Of a stretch of 64,000 bases of DNA, positions 44,126 through 51,868 are shown piece by piece. The notes beneath the pieces were generated by a model. The model ran no database searches. It saw only the letters and a list, made by a program, of their open reading frames with translations, and had not been told where the DNA came from. The translations under genes were made by a program, and so were the position numbers. Source of the DNA: JADKFD01 sp050250665 (lineage in GTDB: Bacteria > Pseudomonadota > Gammaproteobacteria > Xanthomonadales > SZUA-5); contig JBFWOF010000022.1 in NCBI GenBank assembly GCA_050250665.1, positions 32,813-96,812 of the forward strand, given 5' to 3'. The first letter of the stretch is position 1, and each line of letters begins with the position of its first letter.

Positions 44126-44491
44126 TCAGCGCGGCAGATGTTCGGCAATGGCCTTGATCAGCTGGGCCTCGTTCACCGGCTTGGTGATGTACCCCTTGGC
44201 TCCCTGACGCAAGCCCCACACCCGGTCGGTTTCCTGATCCTTGGTGGTCACCAGGATGACCGGGATATGGCTGGTGGTTTTCTCACGCGCGATGGTGCGC
44301 GTGGCCTGGAAGCCATTGAGATTGGGCATCACCACGTCCATCAGAATCAGGTCGGGGATATGCGCCTTGGCCATATCCACACCCTGCTGACCATCCTCAG
44401 CGGTGATCACTTCATGCCCCTGCCCCTCAACGATGCGCTTGAGCACCAGGAGCTGCGACGGCGAATCGTCCACGATCAAGACCCGAGCCAT
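44126..44491 (-). CDS. single-domain response regulator, PilH-like
   Basis: A 121-residue receiver with no output domain. D8/D9 acidic pair, phosphoacceptor D52 in ILMDVVMP, Thr in VTTK, and Lys in ITKP. The stretches LNGFQATR and PVILVTTKDQETDRVWGLRQGA are very close to PilH of the Chp/Pil chemosensory system for twitching. The ATG at 44491 is chosen; the longer frame to 44557 adds nothing family-like. No pil or chp genes are adjacent, so an orphan receiver of the same family remains possible. Confidence 0.82.
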   Translation of the reverse strand: MARVLIVDDSPSQLLVLKRIVEGQGHEVITAEDGQQGVDMAKAHIPDLILMDVVMPNLNGFQATRTIAREKTTSHIPVILVTTKDQETDRVWGLRQGAKGYITKPVNEAQLIKAIAEHLPR

Positions 44492-44563
44492 GTTTACCCC
44501 GCTGTTAACTTGCTGCCAACGTCCCGATTCTACCCATACGCAGCGACTCGCGGACAAGTTGCG

Positions 44564-45568
44564 TCATGACAGATCGCCACCAATCTTGACGATCGTGCGT
44601 CCCAGGCCACCACCGGACAGCAAAGTCTCGAAAACCGCGGGCAATTCTTCGAGTTCAACCTCGCGGGTCACGATTGCGTCCAGATGCCGCGGGCGCCATT
44701 CCTGCGCCAACCGTTGCCAGAGATCGGTGCGCACCGGATACGGCGTGCCCGAGGAATTGATGCCGAGCAGACTGATGCCGCGGATGATGAAGGGCATCAC
44801 CGTGGTATGCAGCTCGATGCCGCCGGCCATACCGCAGCTGGCGATGGCACCCCAGGGTCGGATCATGCGCGTCAGCCCGGACAGCAACTCGCCACCGACA
44901 TTGTCGACGGCACCGGCCCAGGTCGCGCTCTCGAGCGGTCGCTGCCCCAGATAAAGGCCTTCACGAGCGATGCACTGGCGCGCGCCGAGGCGGATAAGGC
45001 GATCGAACTGCTCGGCCTTGCCGGTGATGGCATGCACCTCGAATCCGGCGCGGGTGAAGATGTCGATGGCCAGCATCCCGACACCACCGGTGGCACCGGT
45101 CACCACGATCGGTCCCAGGTCAGGTCGCTGGCCCACACTGAGCATGCGCCACAGGCACAGGGCCGCGGTGAAACCGGCGGTGCCGATGGCCATGGCCTCG
45201 CGCAGGCTCAGGTTGGCCGGCAACGGCACCACCCACTGGCCGTCGAGGCGCGCGTATTCGCCATATCCGCCATCCCGCGTTTCCGACAGACCTGATCCGG
45301 TGGTGAGCACCGCATCGCCCTCGCGGAATTGCGGATGACGCGATTCGACCACATGACCGGCCACGTCGATGCCACCCACCAGCGGGAACTGACGCAGGAT
45401 CTTGCCCTGACCGGTACCGGCCAGCGCATCCTTGAAATTGACGCTGGACCAGGCCACACGAATGGTTACTTCACCGTCGTTGAGATCCGCCAGTTTCAGG
45501 ATTTCCAGGCCGGCCTTGTGGGGACTACCGTGGATGCGAAAAGCCTTGAATTGCTCGGGCACATTCAT
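44564..45568 (-). CDS. YhdH/YhfP-type quinone oxidoreductase (acrylyl-CoA reductase AcuI-like)
   Basis: A 334-residue zinc-free medium-chain reductase. SSVNFKDALAGTGQGKI near the N-terminus, GIDVAGHV, the Rossmann loop VTGATGGVGMLA, and GMAGGIELHTTVMPFIIRGISLLGI are all typical of the YhdH/AcuI group. That group reduces acrylyl-CoA with NADPH. The physiological substrate in this host is not shown by context. Confidence 0.88.
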   Translation of the reverse strand: MNVPEQFKAFRIHGSPHKAGLEILKLADLNDGEVTIRVAWSSVNFKDALAGTGQGKILRQFPLVGGIDVAGHVVESRHPQFREGDAVLTTGSGLSETRDGGYGEYARLDGQWVVPLPANLSLREAMAIGTAGFTAALCLWRMLSVGQRPDLGPIVVTGATGGVGMLAIDIFTRAGFEVHAITGKAEQFDRLIRLGARQCIAREGLYLGQRPLESATWAGAVDNVGGELLSGLTRMIRPWGAIASCGMAGGIELHTTVMPFIIRGISLLGINSSGTPYPVRTDLWQRLAQEWRPRHLDAIVTREVELEELPAVFETLLSGGGLGRTIVKIGGDLS

Positions 45569-45669
45569 GCTCCAACCCCGCTCAATGGACTGGCTTCAGT
45601 CTACACGGGTCGCCAGCAGCCACCGTGCAGCAGGTATCCTTGAACCTGTCGACATAGCGGAGGCGGACG

Positions 45670-46632
45670 ATGATCGATGGTCGCTATTTCATCGAGCCGG
45701 CAGTCTGGTCGGTAGACGCAGAGGATCTCAAGGCGGTACGCACCGAGGTGTTCATTGAAGAGCAGAACATCCCCGAGAGCGAGGAGTGGGATGCCGACGA
45801 TGCGCTGGCCGACCATGTGCTGGCACGCACCCCGGATGGCAAACCGATCGGAACCGGACGGCTGACACTGAGCGGCTACATCGGCCGCATGGCGGTGATC
45901 AAGGCCTGGCGCGGCCAGGGCGTCGGTGAGGCCCTGCTGCGGCATCTGATCGAGCGCGCCGCGTCGCGCGGGCTTCGGCATCTGCGGATGCACGCGCAAA
46001 CCTATGCCATTCCCTTCTACGCGCGCTCCGGGTTCCGGCCCGAAGGCAATGAATTCATGGAATGCGGTATTCCCCACCAGACCATGGTGCTGGATTTGCC
46101 GGAACGCGAGAGCTTGCCGGTCACCAAGATCAACCCGGTACTGGCAGCACCTCAGTCACAGCGCCTGAGCGCAGAGCGCGCCAGCGATTTGCAGGAGGCC
46201 ACGCTGGCCCTGCTGCGGGCAGGGCGATATCAGCTGTGGATCTACACCCGCGATCTGGAACCGGCGCTCTACCAGCAGCCGGAGATTCTCGAAGCCATCC
46301 GCCAGATTGCGCTGTCGGGCCGCCGCGCCAGCATCCGCATTCTGGTGCAGGATACTGCCCGCGCCGTTCGCGAGGGCCATCGACTGGTCGATCTGGCCCA
46401 TCGATTGCCCAGCGTGGTTCACCTGCGCAGGCCGACTGACGAGGACCTGCAGTTCGCCGGCGCCTATGTGCTCAATGACACCGGCGGCTACCTCTATCGC
46501 AGTTTCGCCGACCGCTACGAGGCCGCCGGCGACCTCTATTACCCGCCCCGCCGTGACGAACTCCAGCGCGGCTTTGACCAGGTCTGGGAACGCGCCGTGG
46601 AACCGCCGGAGTTGCGGCGACTGGCGCTGTAG
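45670..46632 (+). CDS. GNAT acetyltransferase fused to a C-terminal phospholipase D-like domain
   Basis: A 320-residue two-domain protein. Residues 1-145 are a GNAT domain of the ElaA/YjcF type: VFIEEQNIPESEEWD, GRLTLSGYIGRMAVIKAWRGQGVGEALLRHLI with the R-G-x-G-x-G/A acetyl-CoA loop, and FYARSGF. Residues about 160-320 form a second domain (LWIYTRDLEPALYQQPEILEAI, RILVQDTARAVREGHRLVDLAHRLPS) resembling an uncharacterised domain found after GNAT in this group. Its position on stress- or membrane-lipid-related chemistry is unknown. Stop is followed by a 900-bp repeat field. Confidence 0.82.
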   Translation: MIDGRYFIEPAVWSVDAEDLKAVRTEVFIEEQNIPESEEWDADDALADHVLARTPDGKPIGTGRLTLSGYIGRMAVIKAWRGQGVGEALLRHLIERAASRGLRHLRMHAQTYAIPFYARSGFRPEGNEFMECGIPHQTMVLDLPERESLPVTKINPVLAAPQSQRLSAERASDLQEATLALLRAGRYQLWIYTRDLEPALYQQPEILEAIRQIALSGRRASIRILVQDTARAVREGHRLVDLAHRLPSVVHLRRPTDEDLQFAGAYVLNDTGGYLYRSFADRYEAAGDLYYPPRRDELQRGFDQVWERAVEPPELRRLAL

Positions 46633-47535
46633 CGGAGCCGGAGGACGGGGCAAAGGGCAAGGGAGATCATGGGGTCGCAGCGTGAAAGTAGGTCACGTTG
46701 TCCGCGCAGCGGGCTACGTGACGCACACTGCCCCACGAGCGCGACCCGCCACCACTGAGGCGCGTAGCGACCAGAAGCGGGACGCAGAGGACGCAAAGGA
46801 AAAGCAGAAAGAACGCGAAGGAGAGCAAGAGCAATTCATGGGGTTTTCTTCTTGTCCCTGCTGCTTTTCCTTCGTGTCCTTGGCGTCCTGCTCTTTGCTC
46901 GGTGCCCGGACGCGAGCCACAGGTCCCTTTGAGTCCGGCAGGTAGGTCACGTTGGCCGCGCAGCGGGCTACGTGACGCACGCCGCCCCACCAGCGCGACC
47001 CGCCACCACTGAGGCGGGTTGTGACCAGAAGCGGGACGCAGAGGACACAAAGGAAAAGCAGAAAGAACGCGAAGGAGAGCACGAGCAATTCATGGGGTTT
47101 TCTTCTTGTCCCTGCTGCTTTTCCTTCGTGTCCTTGGCGTCCTGCTCTTTGCTCGGTGCCCGGACGCAATCCACAGGTCCCTTTGAGTCCGGCAGGTAGG
47201 TCACGTTGGCCGCGCAGCGGGCTACGTGACGCAAGTTGCCCCGCCAGCGCGACCCGCCACCACTGAGGCGGGTCGTGACCAGAAGCGGGACGCAGAGGAC
47301 GCAAAGGAAAAGCAGAAAGAACGCGAAGGAGAGCTAGAGCAATTCATGGGGTTTTCTTCGTGTCCTTGCTGCTTTTCCTTCGCGTCCTTCGCGTCCTGCT
47401 CTTTGCTCGGTGCCCGGACGCGAGCCATTTGGACCTACAAGAGCGGCGCGGCATGCCACGCCGCGTGATCGCACTGTCGCCGCGCATCAAGCATCATGCG
47501 GGTCTGAAAACGGCTCTGAAGATCCTGATCAACCC
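46633..47535. repeat. three-copy tandem array, period 254 bp
   Basis: No gene. GTAGGTCACGTTG...GGGCTACGTGACGCA starts at 46688, 46942 and 47196, exactly 254 bp apart. Each unit holds that palindrome and a long imperfect inverted repeat. Its left side is GGACGCAAAGGAAAAGCAG and its right side CTGCTTTTCCTTCG-GTCCTTGGCGTCC. AATTCATGGGGTTTTCTTC lies in the loop. The array runs to about 47450. The small reading frames on both strands are made by the repeat. Confidence 0.9.
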
Positions 47536-48021
47536 ATGTTTGAACTGAACACTGCTCCTGCGGCCAGCAAGGCCGAGTTGTACGCCAGCCTCGCCGAGCA
47601 GGCGGGCTACCTGATGACCGGCGAACCCGATCGCATCGCCAATGCAGCAAATTTCTCGGCGCTGCTCTATCACGCCCTGCCGGATGTGAATTGGGTGGGC
47701 TTCTATTTCTTTGATGGCACCGAATTGGTGGTCGGGCCCTTTCAGGGCAAGCCTGCCTGCGTGCGCATCGCGCTGGGGCGTGGGGTCTGTGGCACCGCGG
47801 CGCAGACGCGCCAAACGCAGCGGGTGGCCGATGTGCACGCCTTCCCGGGACACATCGCCTGCGATGCGGCCTCGCGTTCCGAAGTGGTCGTGCCGCTGGT
47901 GCTGGGCGAGGCCTTGCTGGGCGTGCTCGACATCGACAGCCCCTCGCCGAATCGCTTCGACGCCGAGGACCAGAGCGGTCTGGAGCGGCTGGCGCAGGTT
48001 TTTTTGAACGCTTGCGCGTGA
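47536..48021 (+). CDS. msrC: free methionine-R-sulfoxide reductase (GAF domain)
   Basis: A 161-residue single GAF-domain enzyme that reduces free Met-R-sulfoxide with thioredoxin. The three family cysteines are present: C75 (GKPAC), C85 (GRGVCGTAA) and C109 (HIACD). NWVGFYFF and VVVPLVLGEALLGVLDIDSP are also diagnostic. The ATG at 47536 is used; the open frame runs back into the repeat array. Confidence 0.94.
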   Translation: MFELNTAPAASKAELYASLAEQAGYLMTGEPDRIANAANFSALLYHALPDVNWVGFYFFDGTELVVGPFQGKPACVRIALGRGVCGTAAQTRQTQRVADVHAFPGHIACDAASRSEVVVPLVLGEALLGVLDIDSPSPNRFDAEDQSGLERLAQVFLNACA

Positions 48022-48084
48022 GCGTTGTCTGAACGCGTGGACGGGGCAGCACTGCCCTGCCGATTCACCTTTTGAGGAGGACTC

Positions 48085-48477
48085 ATGCCACCGAGCGAAA
48101 AGATCCGCAATGTCGGCCCGAAGAGCGCCGCCTGGTTGCGCCAGATTGGAATTCGCACGGAAGAGGATCTGCGCAAGTTCGGCGCAGTGGAAGCCTATCG
48201 TCGCGTGAAACTGGCTGGATTCAAGCCCACGCTCAATCTGTTGTATTCCATGGCGGGTGCCGAGGATGACTGCCATTGGACTCAGCTCAGCGAAGAGCGC
48301 AAGGCGGCGCTGGTGCTGGCGTCGGACTCGATCACCGAGGAAATGAATGCCCGCAAGCTGGCCAAGCGCATGGGCCAGACCCACGCAGGATCAGGCCTGG
48401 TCGACAAGGCGCTGGGGCATCCTGAGCCCGTCGACAGCGAAGCACCAGCACCAGACAGTGGTGATCGGGACGAGTGA
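48085..48477 (+). CDS. TfoX C-terminal domain protein
   Basis: A 130-residue protein consisting of the TfoX/Sxy C-terminal helix-hairpin-helix module: IRNVGPKSAAWLRQIGIRTEEDLRKFG, then AYRRVKLAGFKPTLNLLYSMAGAEDDCHW. The N-terminal TfoX domain is absent, so it is not a full competence regulator. GAGGAGG precedes the ATG. It overlaps the start of the NlpC lipoprotein gene. Confidence 0.88.
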   Translation: MPPSEKIRNVGPKSAAWLRQIGIRTEEDLRKFGAVEAYRRVKLAGFKPTLNLLYSMAGAEDDCHWTQLSEERKAALVLASDSITEEMNARKLAKRMGQTHAGSGLVDKALGHPEPVDSEAPAPDSGDRDE

Positions 48478-48985
48478 TGGCAGGCACCGCAGCGCGTCTT
48501 TCGCGCTGCTGGTGCTGATCGTGCTGCTGGCCGGCTGCGCCAGCGGCCCGAGCAGCCGTCCACCGGCTGCTCATGACCACGCCCGTCCTACGCCCCTGGC
48601 GACAGGCAACAGCGCCGACGTCGCCTTTCGCGCCATCGGTCTGGTCGGCACGCCCTATCGCACCGCCGGCGCCGATCCGGGCGTCGGCTTCGACTGCTCC
48701 GGCTTCGTCCAGTATGTCTATCGCGACGCCGCCGGCCTGCAGCTGCCGCGCAACACCCAGAATCAGCATGCGCTGAAAATCCCCGTGTCCCGACGCTCAC
48801 TGCGGACCGGCGATCTGGTGTTCTTCAATACCAGCGGACGCGGCGTGTCCCATGTCGGCATCTATGTGGGTGAAGGCCGATTCGTGCATGCCCCCAACCA
48901 CGGTGGCCGGGTACGTCTGGACCATCTCGACGATGGCTACTGGAGCAAACGCTACCTCGGCGCCAGGCGCGTGCTCGGGGGCTAG
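48461..48985 (+). CDS. NlpC/P60 peptidoglycan endopeptidase lipoprotein
   Basis: About 174 residues from a GTG at 48461 (48458 is also possible). The lipoprotein signal LLVLIVLLAGC has its lipidated Cys near residue 26. The NlpC/P60 domain shows C79 in FDCSGFVQYVY, H131 in SHVGIYVG and H143 in FVHAP, the Cys-His-His triad of Spr/MepS-type DD-endopeptidases that open the cell wall for growth. It overlaps the end of the TfoX-C gene by 17 bp. Confidence 0.88.
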   Translation: MIGTSDGRHRSASFALLVLIVLLAGCASGPSSRPPAAHDHARPTPLATGNSADVAFRAIGLVGTPYRTAGADPGVGFDCSGFVQYVYRDAAGLQLPRNTQNQHALKIPVSRRSLRTGDLVFFNTSGRGVSHVGIYVGEGRFVHAPNHGGRVRLDHLDDGYWSKRYLGARRVLGG

Positions 48986-48994
48986 CGGCTGCAG

Positions 48995-49497
48995 CTCTAA
49001 GGCAGCGACGGTGTACGAGGTTTCTGTAGTGCCGAGCTTGCTCGGCAGGGCGTGCCGGCTTTCCGATCAGCGACAAAGCGAAACGCACAAGCCCAGCCAG
49101 AGCAGCGGAGCAAGCTCCGCTCTACCAGAGCCACGGTGTACGAGGCTGTCGTAGTGCCGAGCTTGCTCGGCAGGATGTGCCGGCTTTCCGATCAGCGACA
49201 AAGCGAAACGCACAAGCCCAGCCAGAGCAGCGGAGCAAGCTCCGCTCTACGACAGCGACGGTGTACGAGGCTGTTGTAGTGCCGAGCTTGCTCGGCAGGA
49301 TGTGCCGGCTTTCGGATCGGCGACAAAGCGAAACGCACAAGCCCAGCCAGAGCTGCGGAGCAAGCTCCGCTCTACGACAGCGACGGTGTACGAGGCTGTT
49401 GTAGTGCCGAGCTTGCTCGGCAGGCCGTGCCGGCTTTCGGATCAGCGACAGAGCGAAACGCACAAGCCCAGCCAGAGAAGCGGGGCAAGCTCCAATA
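48995..49497. repeat. four-copy tandem array, period 125 bp
   Basis: GCGGAGCAAGCTCCGC or a variant starts at 49105, 49230, 49355 and 49480, exactly 125 bp apart. Each unit is GACGGTGTACGAGG...TAGTGCCGAGCTTGCTCGGCA, then TGCCGGCTTTC, GCGACAAAGCGAAACGCAC, AAGCCCAGCCAGAG, then the GCGGAG hairpin. This is the same family as 24619-25326. Confidence 0.92.
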
Positions 49498-49784
49498 CTG
49501 TTTGGATAGGTGATGGCGAGCAGTGCAGGTTGCCGCGAAAGTCATTCAGGCGACGGCTGTCGCTCCCTCCCCGATGTTCGGGGAGGGTTGGGGAGGGGTT
49601 AGGCAAGAAACCCTATGCAACGGTCATGGCACCAGCGACTTTCATGATTGCGAATGGCCCGCAGCCATGACCGTTGGGCTAAGGCCGCAGGCCATGCCCA
49701 ACGATCTGGCGCAACTTCGTTGGGCACGGCCTGCGGCCTTTGCCCAACCTACCCAAAGCAAAGAGTATTGGAGCAAGCCCCGCT
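49498..49784. repeat. inverted counterpart of the 42060-42205 modules
   Basis: No gene. 49565-49680 (CCCTCCCCGATGTTCGGGG, GGGGTTAGGCAAGAAACCCTA, CAACGGTCATGGC) matches 42060-42205 in reverse. It is followed by two facing GTTGGGC...GCCCAAC modules (49672-49745) with GGCCGCAGGCC in place of AGCGCAGCG. Confidence 0.75.
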
Positions 49785-50330
49785 CTACGACAGCGACGGC
49801 GTGCGCTGGTCTATTACCGCCAGCATGGCCATCAAGCCATCCACCAGCGCACCCAAACCCTGCGCCTGATGCTCGAGCGCGCCGGTGATGTGGATGGATT
49901 TCAGTTTGCGGGTACGCAGCCAGGTGCGCACCTGCTCGAGGTCGAACGCTGCGGGATGCAGATGCAGCCAGGGCTTGCGGTAGCGGCCACACCAGCGTTG
50001 CGCCAGGAGGGCGCGACCGTAGAGCTGGGCGTCGGGCGTGATCAGCACGCTGACGTCGGCGGCGCGCACATTCCACTTCAGCGCCTGCGAGGGATGACGC
50101 GTAGGCGTGGCCAAAAAGCTGTCGCCTGGATTGCGGGTGCCGCTGGGCACGAAGCCGGCCGTGGCCAGGCCCAGTCTGCTGGCGTGTTCGATGGCCATGG
50201 TTTCAACGCCATCGCAGCGCGCGCTCACCAACGTCGGTGCACGGCCGTTGCTACCCAGGGTCAGGCTGACACGACGCTTCTTGCGCCGGGATTTCGATGA
50301 GGGCTTGCGCGGGCGGGTAGCTGCTTTCAT
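49785..50330 (-). CDS. cpYpsA / putative molybdenum carrier family protein (SLOG fold)
   Basis: A 181-residue protein after a basic N-terminal tail (RPRKPSSKSRRKKRR). The order of motifs follows the cpYpsA family: a P-loop-like stretch where GGQTGVD is degenerate (SARCDGVETMAIEHA), then GFVPSGTRNPGD, TPTRHPSQALKWNVRAADV, KPWLHLH and HITGALEHQAQGLGALVDGLM. The nucleotide-binding residues look altered, so binding may differ from relatives. Function unknown; members are proposed to bind nucleotides or their derivatives. Confidence 0.6.
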   Translation of the reverse strand: MKAATRPRKPSSKSRRKKRRVSLTLGSNGRAPTLVSARCDGVETMAIEHASRLGLATAGFVPSGTRNPGDSFLATPTRHPSQALKWNVRAADVSVLITPDAQLYGRALLAQRWCGRYRKPWLHLHPAAFDLEQVRTWLRTRKLKSIHITGALEHQAQGLGALVDGLMAMLAVIDQRTPSLS

Positions 50331-50398
50331 GGGCGGATGATGCCTGAGCGCGAGAGCCGGAGGGCGGGGTTGCCTTTCAATCCCGGGGCTGTCGGCTT

Positions 50399-50618
50399 CA
50401 CCGTGTCACGTAGCTCGCTGCGCTCCCAACGTGACCTACTTCTCGCTCGATCGGATCTTTGTGGGCTAGCCCGTGCCAGGCGGCTCGCTGCGCTCGCAAC
50501 GTGACCTACCACGGCGCTTTGGGGTCATCCGCCCTGCGCTCGCCCGAATTGCGGCTTACATCGACGGGCGCCAGACGCCAGAATTTCGGCCCGGTCATTC
50601 CTTGCCACCGGAGCCCCG
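50399..50618. repeat. two CACGTAG...AACGTGACCTAC palindromes upstream of fbp
   Basis: GTGTCACGTAGCTCGCTGCG...AACGTGACCTAC at about 50400-50442 and a partial second copy (GGCTCGCTGCGCTCGCAACG...) at about 50480-50509. fbp begins 110 bp later with CGGAG as ribosome site. Confidence 0.65.
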
Positions 50619-51626
50619 ATGAAACCGATTTCGCTGACCCGTTTTTTGATCGAGGAACAGCGTGAGCTGGGCCGCATCAATTCCGATCTGCGACTGCTGA
50701 TCGAAGTGGTGTCGCGCGCCTGCAAGGCCATTTCCATCGCCGTCGGCAAGGGCGCGCTGGGCGGTGTGCTCGGCAGTGCCCACAGCGAGAACATCCAGGG
50801 TGAGGTGCAGAAGAAGCTGGATGTGCTGTCCAACGAGATCCTGCTGGAGGCCAATGAGTGGGGCGGCCATCTGGCGGCCATTGCCTCGGAGGAAATGGAG
50901 CATCCGCACGCAATTCCGCACCGTTATCCCAAGGGCGAGTACCTGCTGCTGTTCGATCCGCTGGATGGCAGCTCGAACATCGACGTCAACATCTCGGTGG
51001 GCACGATCTTCTCGGTGCTGCGCTGTCCTGACGGGGTCAAGGAGCCCACCGAATCGGACTTCCTGCAGCCGGGCACCAGGCAAGTGGCGGCCGGCTATGC
51101 CGTCTACGGCCCCAGCACGATTCTGGTGCTGACCACCGGATCGGGCGTGCACAGTTTCACCCTGGATCGCGAGGTCGGCTCCTTCGTTCTGACCGAGCGC
51201 AACCTCAAGATTCCGGTCGAGACCCAGGAGTTCGCCATCAACATGTCGAACATCCGCCACTGGGAGCCGCCGATGAAGCGCTACATCGAGGAACTGCTGG
51301 CCGGCAAGACCGGCCCGCGTGGCAAGGACTTCAACATGCGTTGGGTGGCCAGCATGGTCGCCGATGTGCACCGGATCATGACCCGCGGCGGCATCTTCAT
51401 CTACCCGCGTGATCTCAAACAGCCGCTGACACCCGGCAAACTGCGACTGATGTACGAAGCCAATCCGATGGCTTTCATCGTCGAGCAGGCCGGCGGCGCT
51501 GCCAGCACCGGCGATCAGCGCATGCTGGAGGTACAGCCCAGCTCCCTGCACCAGCGCGTGCCGGTGTTCATGGGTTCCAGGGCCGAGGTCGAGCGCGTCA
51601 GCGCCTATCACCGCGAGCAGCAATGA
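50619..51626 (+). CDS. fbp: fructose-1,6-bisphosphatase class I
   Basis: The gluconeogenic phosphatase. It has 335 residues. The metal-binding segment LFDPLDGSSNIDVNISVGTIFS is conserved, with Asp, Asp and Ser ligands. ASEEME gives the acidic metal site. The substrate loop LRLMYEANPMAFIVEQAGG contains the catalytic tail motif. ATG at 50619. Confidence 0.97.
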   Translation: MKPISLTRFLIEEQRELGRINSDLRLLIEVVSRACKAISIAVGKGALGGVLGSAHSENIQGEVQKKLDVLSNEILLEANEWGGHLAAIASEEMEHPHAIPHRYPKGEYLLLFDPLDGSSNIDVNISVGTIFSVLRCPDGVKEPTESDFLQPGTRQVAAGYAVYGPSTILVLTTGSGVHSFTLDREVGSFVLTERNLKIPVETQEFAINMSNIRHWEPPMKRYIEELLAGKTGPRGKDFNMRWVASMVADVHRIMTRGGIFIYPRDLKQPLTPGKLRLMYEANPMAFIVEQAGGAASTGDQRMLEVQPSSLHQRVPVFMGSRAEVERVSAYHREQQ

Positions 51627-51721
51627 CCCGGCACCGGCCGGTCCGGGGCGACCGGCCGATACTGAAGTCCCCTGGGGAGTAGGCGCGGCCCGGGGACGAA
51701 AGCTGCGCTGGGGTGCTGCTT

Positions 51722-51843
51722 ACTGTGGGAGCGGCTTCAGCCGAGATCAGGCATTTGCTCCTCTGTGGGAGCGGCTTCAGCCGCGATCGCCGGTTCGCCG
51801 ATTTCAACCAGACTGATCGCGGACAGAGTCCGCTCCCACAGGC
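51722..51843. repeat. TGTGGGAGCGGCTTCAGCCG modules
   Basis: The 20-nt module occurs at 51725 and 51762. A reversed half (GATCGCGG...GTCCGCTCCCACAG) ends the stretch. It is also found at 33399. It lies between convergent fbp and the TonB receptor and may work as a bidirectional terminator. Confidence 0.7.
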
Positions 51844-51868
51844 TAACGGCATCGCCGCTCTCACCGGG

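Noticed and set aside
47475..47490. A perfect TGTCGC-N8-AA upstream of msrC
   Set aside because: It is a single half-site without a partner 21 bp away and no arginine-related gene is next to it; kept as an estimate of background.
48995..49497. CRISPR-like array with a fixed 125-bp period
   Set aside because: The whole unit is repeated including the supposed spacers, so this is a tandem duplication.
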